DNA from: Tenacibaculum aquimarinum
GTDB taxonomy: Bacteria > Bacteroidota > Bacteroidia > Flavobacteriales > Flavobacteriaceae
Direction of reading: 5' to 3'
Length of the DNA: 64,000 nucleotides
NCBI RefSeq assembly: GCF_022478115.1
Contig: NZ_JAKGSC010000001.1
Location: 1 to 64,000, forward strand
Shown: in pieces, positions 60,912 through 64,000 of the stretch
Layout: each line of letters opens with the position of its first letter
How positions within the stretch are numbered: position 1 is the first letter of the stretch
The notes under the pieces: model-generated
Seen by the model: the letters and a program-made list of their open reading frames with translations, nothing else
Database searches by the model: none
Told to the model about the DNA's origin: nothing
Translations under genes and position numbers: made by a program

Positions 60912-61977
60912 CTATTACGCAGTAATTATGGCTGGTGGCGTTGGCTCAAGATTTTGGCCTGTAAGCACACAAGAGTTTCCAAAGCAATTTCATGATATGC
61001 TTGGAACTGGACAAACATTAATTCAACGAACTTTTGAAAGAATTAACGAGTTAGTTCCTTCAAAAAATATTTTAATTGCAACCAATGCTCGTTACGAGGA
61101 ATTGGTTTTAGATCAATTACCAAAAACAACAAAAAAGCAACTATTATTAGAACCTGCAATGCGTAATACCGCACCTTGTATTTTATATGCTGCTTTAAAA
61201 ATACACGCACAAAATCCTGACGGAATAATGCTAGTTGCTCCTTCGGATCATTGGATTGATAATGAAAGTGAATTTACAAAAAACATAAAAACTTCTTTTG
61301 ATGCTTGTGCTAAAGAAGATATTTTAATGACTTTAGGTATTCAGCCAGACAATCCAAATACAGGTTATGGTTATATTCAATTTGAAGGAAATTCAACTGA
61401 GATTAAAAAAGTGAAAAACTTTACAGAAAAACCAAATTTACCAACTGCAAAACAATTTTTAGCAAGTGGAGATTATCTTTGGAATGCGGGTATTTTTGTT
61501 TGGTCGGTTAAGAGTATTTTAAAGGCTTTTAAAAACTATTTACCCGAAATGGTTGACCTTTTAGATGACGGAAACAATGTTTACAATACAGATTTCGAAG
61601 ACGATTTTATAAATAGTAATTATGTGAAATGTCAAAATATTTCTATTGACTTCGGAATTATGGAACATTCTAAAAACGTACATGTTTTACCTGTAGACTT
61701 TGGTTGGAACGATCTAGGAACTTGGGGTTCACTTTATAATAAATTAGAAAAAGACACTGCTAAAAACGCAAGCATTGGTGCACAAACTATTTTTAAGGAT
61801 GCCAACGGAAACATGATTAGAACACAGTCTGGTAAACGTGTTGTAATTCAAGGATTGAGTAATTATATAGTTGTTGAAAAAGACGATGTATTACTTATTT
61901 GTCCGAAAGAAGACGAACAAGATATTAAGCAAATTTCACAAGAAGTAAAAGATACTTTTGGTGATGAATATGTATAA
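60901..61977 (+). CDS. manC: Mannose-1-phosphate guanylyltransferase
   Basis: The 358-residue nucleotidyltransferase makes GDP-mannose for surface polysaccharides. It has the GTP-binding signature AGGVGSRFWPVST, the lysine-containing EFPKQF, LVAPSDHWI, FTEKPNLP and the C-terminal VEKDDVLLICPKEDEQ. It lacks the isomerase domain of the bifunctional enzyme. It overlaps the SprT-like gene and ends at a terminator. Confidence 0.95.
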   Translation: MKDNYYAVIMAGGVGSRFWPVSTQEFPKQFHDMLGTGQTLIQRTFERINELVPSKNILIATNARYEELVLDQLPKTTKKQLLLEPAMRNTAPCILYAALKIHAQNPDGIMLVAPSDHWIDNESEFTKNIKTSFDACAKEDILMTLGIQPDNPNTGYGYIQFEGNSTEIKKVKNFTEKPNLPTAKQFLASGDYLWNAGIFVWSVKSILKAFKNYLPEMVDLLDDGNNVYNTDFEDDFINSNYVKCQNISIDFGIMEHSKNVHVLPVDFGWNDLGTWGSLYNKLEKDTAKNASIGAQTIFKDANGNMIRTQSGKRVVIQGLSNYIVVEKDDVLLICPKEDEQDIKQISQEVKDTFGDEYV

Positions 61978-62011
61978 AAAAAGGCTTCCGAAATGGAAGC
62001 CTTTTTTTTTT
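61975..62011. terminator. Bidirectional rho-independent terminator
   Basis: A perfect 14-bp stem (61976-61989 with 61994-62007), AAAAAAAGGCTTCC/GGAAGCCTTTTTTT, closes a 4-base loop. It lies between the convergent manC and DUF389 genes and has T runs in both directions. Confidence 0.93.
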
Positions 62012-62013
62012 AT

Positions 62014-63471
62014 CTAATCTCTTTTAATAAAGAGAGTATCTAATTCCATTTCTTTCTGTAACCAAGTACGCAATTCTCTTTCTTTTGGACTTATAATACT
62101 ATCTGGCAAACTTCTATTCCATTTTAAAGTTAGTACAGGAATCGTATCAATTTTAATAAAATCTTTCGATAATAAAACGTTTGCAAAACCAATTTCTTGA
62201 ATACCGTTATATCTTATTTTAGCATCTTTTGCAATGCTACTAAACGCTACTACTTTTTGATTTTTATTTTGTGCGTTTAATTCAATCCTTTGATTTAAAG
62301 ACGAAACTGTTCCTTGTAAATCTTCAATCTGTTTTTGTAACCCAGCAATTATATTTTTACTCTCTTGAAGTTCTTGACGCTTCTCTTTATACGCTGTAGT
62401 TATCATGTCAAAACTCTTAGTATCACTTCCTTTAATATTAAGTGTAAAATCTTTTATATGATTATATTTAGTATCACTTACTAGTTCATTTTCTAAATCA
62501 TTTTTTGTGGCATCAGTAATTTCATTAAAAAAGTTTAAATCAATAGTTTTTGTCTCTAAATTAGGTTCAAATTCTATTAACTGTAAAGAAACATTTCCTT
62601 TTATTTCATTTTGAATAAAACTCTTAACCTCTTGATTCATTCTTGTTTCACTCAACAATGTTAAAAAAGTTAAAACCGCTGGTATCATGGCTATTAACCC
62701 AAAAAAAGCTGCCATTTGCGCTATTCTTTTTCTTTTTTGTGAATTAGCGTATTTTAACATAGGAAAACTTAATACTTTTAAAACTATAAAAGTAGAAAGC
62801 GCAATGAAGGTAGTATTGATTGTAAACAAATACATAGCTCCAAAAAAGAAGCTATAATTACCAATTGCTAATCCATAACCTGCAGTACATAAAGGTGGCA
62901 TTAATGCAGTTGCAATTGCTACACCAAAAATAACTGAAGCTATTGTTCCTTTTTTTGTTCGTGCAACTATTAAAGCCAAACCTCCAAAAATTGCTATAAG
63001 TACATCAAGAATATTGGGCGATGTTCTAGCCTCTAATTCTGGTGTTAGTTCAGTAAGTGGAGATATCCAAAAATACAAATATGCTGTTAAAACACTTAGC
63101 ACAACCATTACCAAAAGATTAATAAAAGAACTTTTTAGAGTATCAATATCATTAATTGCTAATGACATACCTATTCCTAAAATAGGCCCCATTAAAGGAG
63201 AAATTAACATGGCACCAATTACTACAGCAGTAGAACTTACATTTAAACCAATAGATGCTACAAATATTGCGAAAATAAGAATCCAAGCTGTGGCTCCTTT
63301 TAATGGAATATCATTTTTTATAGCTAAGATTGTTGCATCGTGATCCGTGTCATGCCTAAAGTCAAAAATATCTTTTATAAATTTCTTTATACTTTCAACT
63401 AAGCCAATAGCATCTTCCCTTACTTCTTGTTTAGATTGTTCTATTTCTAATTCTTTATTATTTTCTTCCAT
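62014..63471 (-). CDS. DUF389 family membrane protein
   Basis: The 485-residue protein has an N-terminal charged segment, then at least six membrane helices (about 60-275) with the DUF389 signatures VVIGAMLISPLMGPILGIGMS and SVIFGVAIATALMPPLCTAGYG. A periplasmic or cytoplasmic tail of about 200 residues with a coiled coil (EKRQELQESKNIIAGLQKQIEDLQG) follows; it is longer than in many relatives. Function unknown. Confidence 0.88.
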   Translation of the reverse strand: MEENNKELEIEQSKQEVREDAIGLVESIKKFIKDIFDFRHDTDHDATILAIKNDIPLKGATAWILIFAIFVASIGLNVSSTAVVIGAMLISPLMGPILGIGMSLAINDIDTLKSSFINLLVMVVLSVLTAYLYFWISPLTELTPELEARTSPNILDVLIAIFGGLALIVARTKKGTIASVIFGVAIATALMPPLCTAGYGLAIGNYSFFFGAMYLFTINTTFIALSTFIVLKVLSFPMLKYANSQKRKRIAQMAAFFGLIAMIPAVLTFLTLLSETRMNQEVKSFIQNEIKGNVSLQLIEFEPNLETKTIDLNFFNEITDATKNDLENELVSDTKYNHIKDFTLNIKGSDTKSFDMITTAYKEKRQELQESKNIIAGLQKQIEDLQGTVSSLNQRIELNAQNKNQKVVAFSSIAKDAKIRYNGIQEIGFANVLLSKDFIKIDTIPVLTLKWNRSLPDSIISPKERELRTWLQKEMELDTLFIKRD

Positions 63472-63539
63472 AAAAATACACTTATATAATGTTCGAAATA
63501 TACAAAAAGAATTTCTAGTTATAAATGGATTTATTTTTA

Positions 63540-64000
63540 TTAAAAATCTACAATAAAACCAAAACCTGGCAATAAATTTCCTTGAGAGTTTTCTACCTCT
63601 TCTAAGACATATTTTGAAGAATCATTTGGATCTACAACCTTATTTCCGTTTGCGTCTAAAACTGGAACCAAAAAGGCTTGTTGCACAGACTCTGAACCTA
63701 ACGCATTCTGGATATCAATATAAAAATTAAGTGAAGTCTTCTTCCAATACCAAGTTTTATCAATTCTAAGATCTAATTGGGTAAAGGTGTCAAATCTTTC
63801 TGTATTTAATTTTGAGAAATCTAAAACCCCTTGATTATTTGCATCATAATTTTCAATAATTGCTGATTTTTCAAAGTCGTAAGGCGTATAAGGTCTACCT
63901 CCAACTAGTCTAAATTTTGCACCAATTTCCCAATTTCTATTTAATTTTTTCCCTCCAGTAAAAGTTAACAAATGCTTATTGTCCCAAGTTGAAGGAACAT
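63540..64000 (-). CDS. TonB-dependent receptor, C-terminal end only
   Basis: The frame is open past the right edge (codons before 63971 read VPSTWDNKHLL), so only the last 153 residues are present. STWDNKHLLTFTGGKKL, NWEIGAKFRLVGGRPYTPYD and DLRIDKTWYWKKTSLNFYIDIQN are typical of the last beta-strands of Bacteroidetes TonB-dependent receptors. The final residue is Phe (GFGFIVDF), as expected for an outer-membrane barrel. The ligand cannot be told. Confidence 0.88.
   Translation of the reverse strand, partial: VPSTWDNKHLLTFTGGKKLNRNWEIGAKFRLVGGRPYTPYDFEKSAIIENYDANNQGVLDFSKLNTERFDTFTQLDLRIDKTWYWKKTSLNFYIDIQNALGSESVQQAFLVPVLDANGNKVVDPNDSSKYVLEEVENSQGNLLPGFGFIVDF

Overview
The window reads as chromosomal DNA of a marine-type Flavobacteriaceae bacterium (Bacteroidota, close to Polaribacter or Tenacibaculum in style). 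Evidence: AT-rich DNA, a complete gldKLMN gliding/type IX secretion locus, Bacteroidetes-type promoters (TTTG plus TAnnTTTG) in place of strong ribosome-binding sites, a SerB-SerA fusion, and several flavobacterial intergenic repeat families. No tRNA, rRNA, CRISPR array, prophage or complete insertion sequence was seen.

Layout. 1-6232 (minus) is a giant secreted repeat protein, cut by the window edge and built of shuffled Ig/PKD-like modules. 6578-9172 is a nuclease-fold protein and an MscS channel. 9958-14800 (minus) is a signalling operon: zinc-ribbon/carboxypeptidase-regulatory-domain protein, TPR histidine kinase, LytTR response regulator, secreted CxC (NTR/TIMP-like) protein, gamma carbonic anhydrase. 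Its upstream region, shared with a divergent VWA lipoprotein, carries three direct repeats at exactly 21-bp steps, as expected for a LytTR regulator. 16241-22406 holds cell-wall, PLP-enzyme, ABC-F, DUF983 and FAD-oxidoreductase genes, plus a small seven-helix protein that may be a transmembrane terpene cyclase.

22727-30979 (minus) runs topA, a ureohydrolase-fold protein with lost metal ligands, gldK, gldL, gldM, gldN. 31186-35726 (plus) runs miaB, a sigma-54 activator, a 63-residue protein, lptE, a TPR-like protein and secG, followed by groES-groEL behind a possible sigma-54-type promoter. 38033-46276 (minus) is a kynurenine catabolic cluster: kynureninase, kynurenine 3-monooxygenase, 2-aminomuconate deaminase-like RidA protein, semialdehyde dehydrogenase, 3-hydroxyanthranilate dioxygenase and ACMS decarboxylase, with an SDR, a DUF1697 protein and a small unknown. 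46346-64000 is mostly housekeeping (serA fusion, gcvP, glutamate-synthase-like, rpmE, manC, SprT, DUF389) with lipoproteins, and ends in the C-terminus of a TonB-dependent receptor.

The strongest unexplained structure is a dispersed structured element (six copies plus one variant) with a conserved closing stem, a variable hairpin arm and one compensatory base-pair change. It resembles what I remember of the Flavo-1 RNA motif. Other leads are the LytTR-type repeat array, the pseudo-arginase beside gldK, and the terpene-cyclase-like protein.
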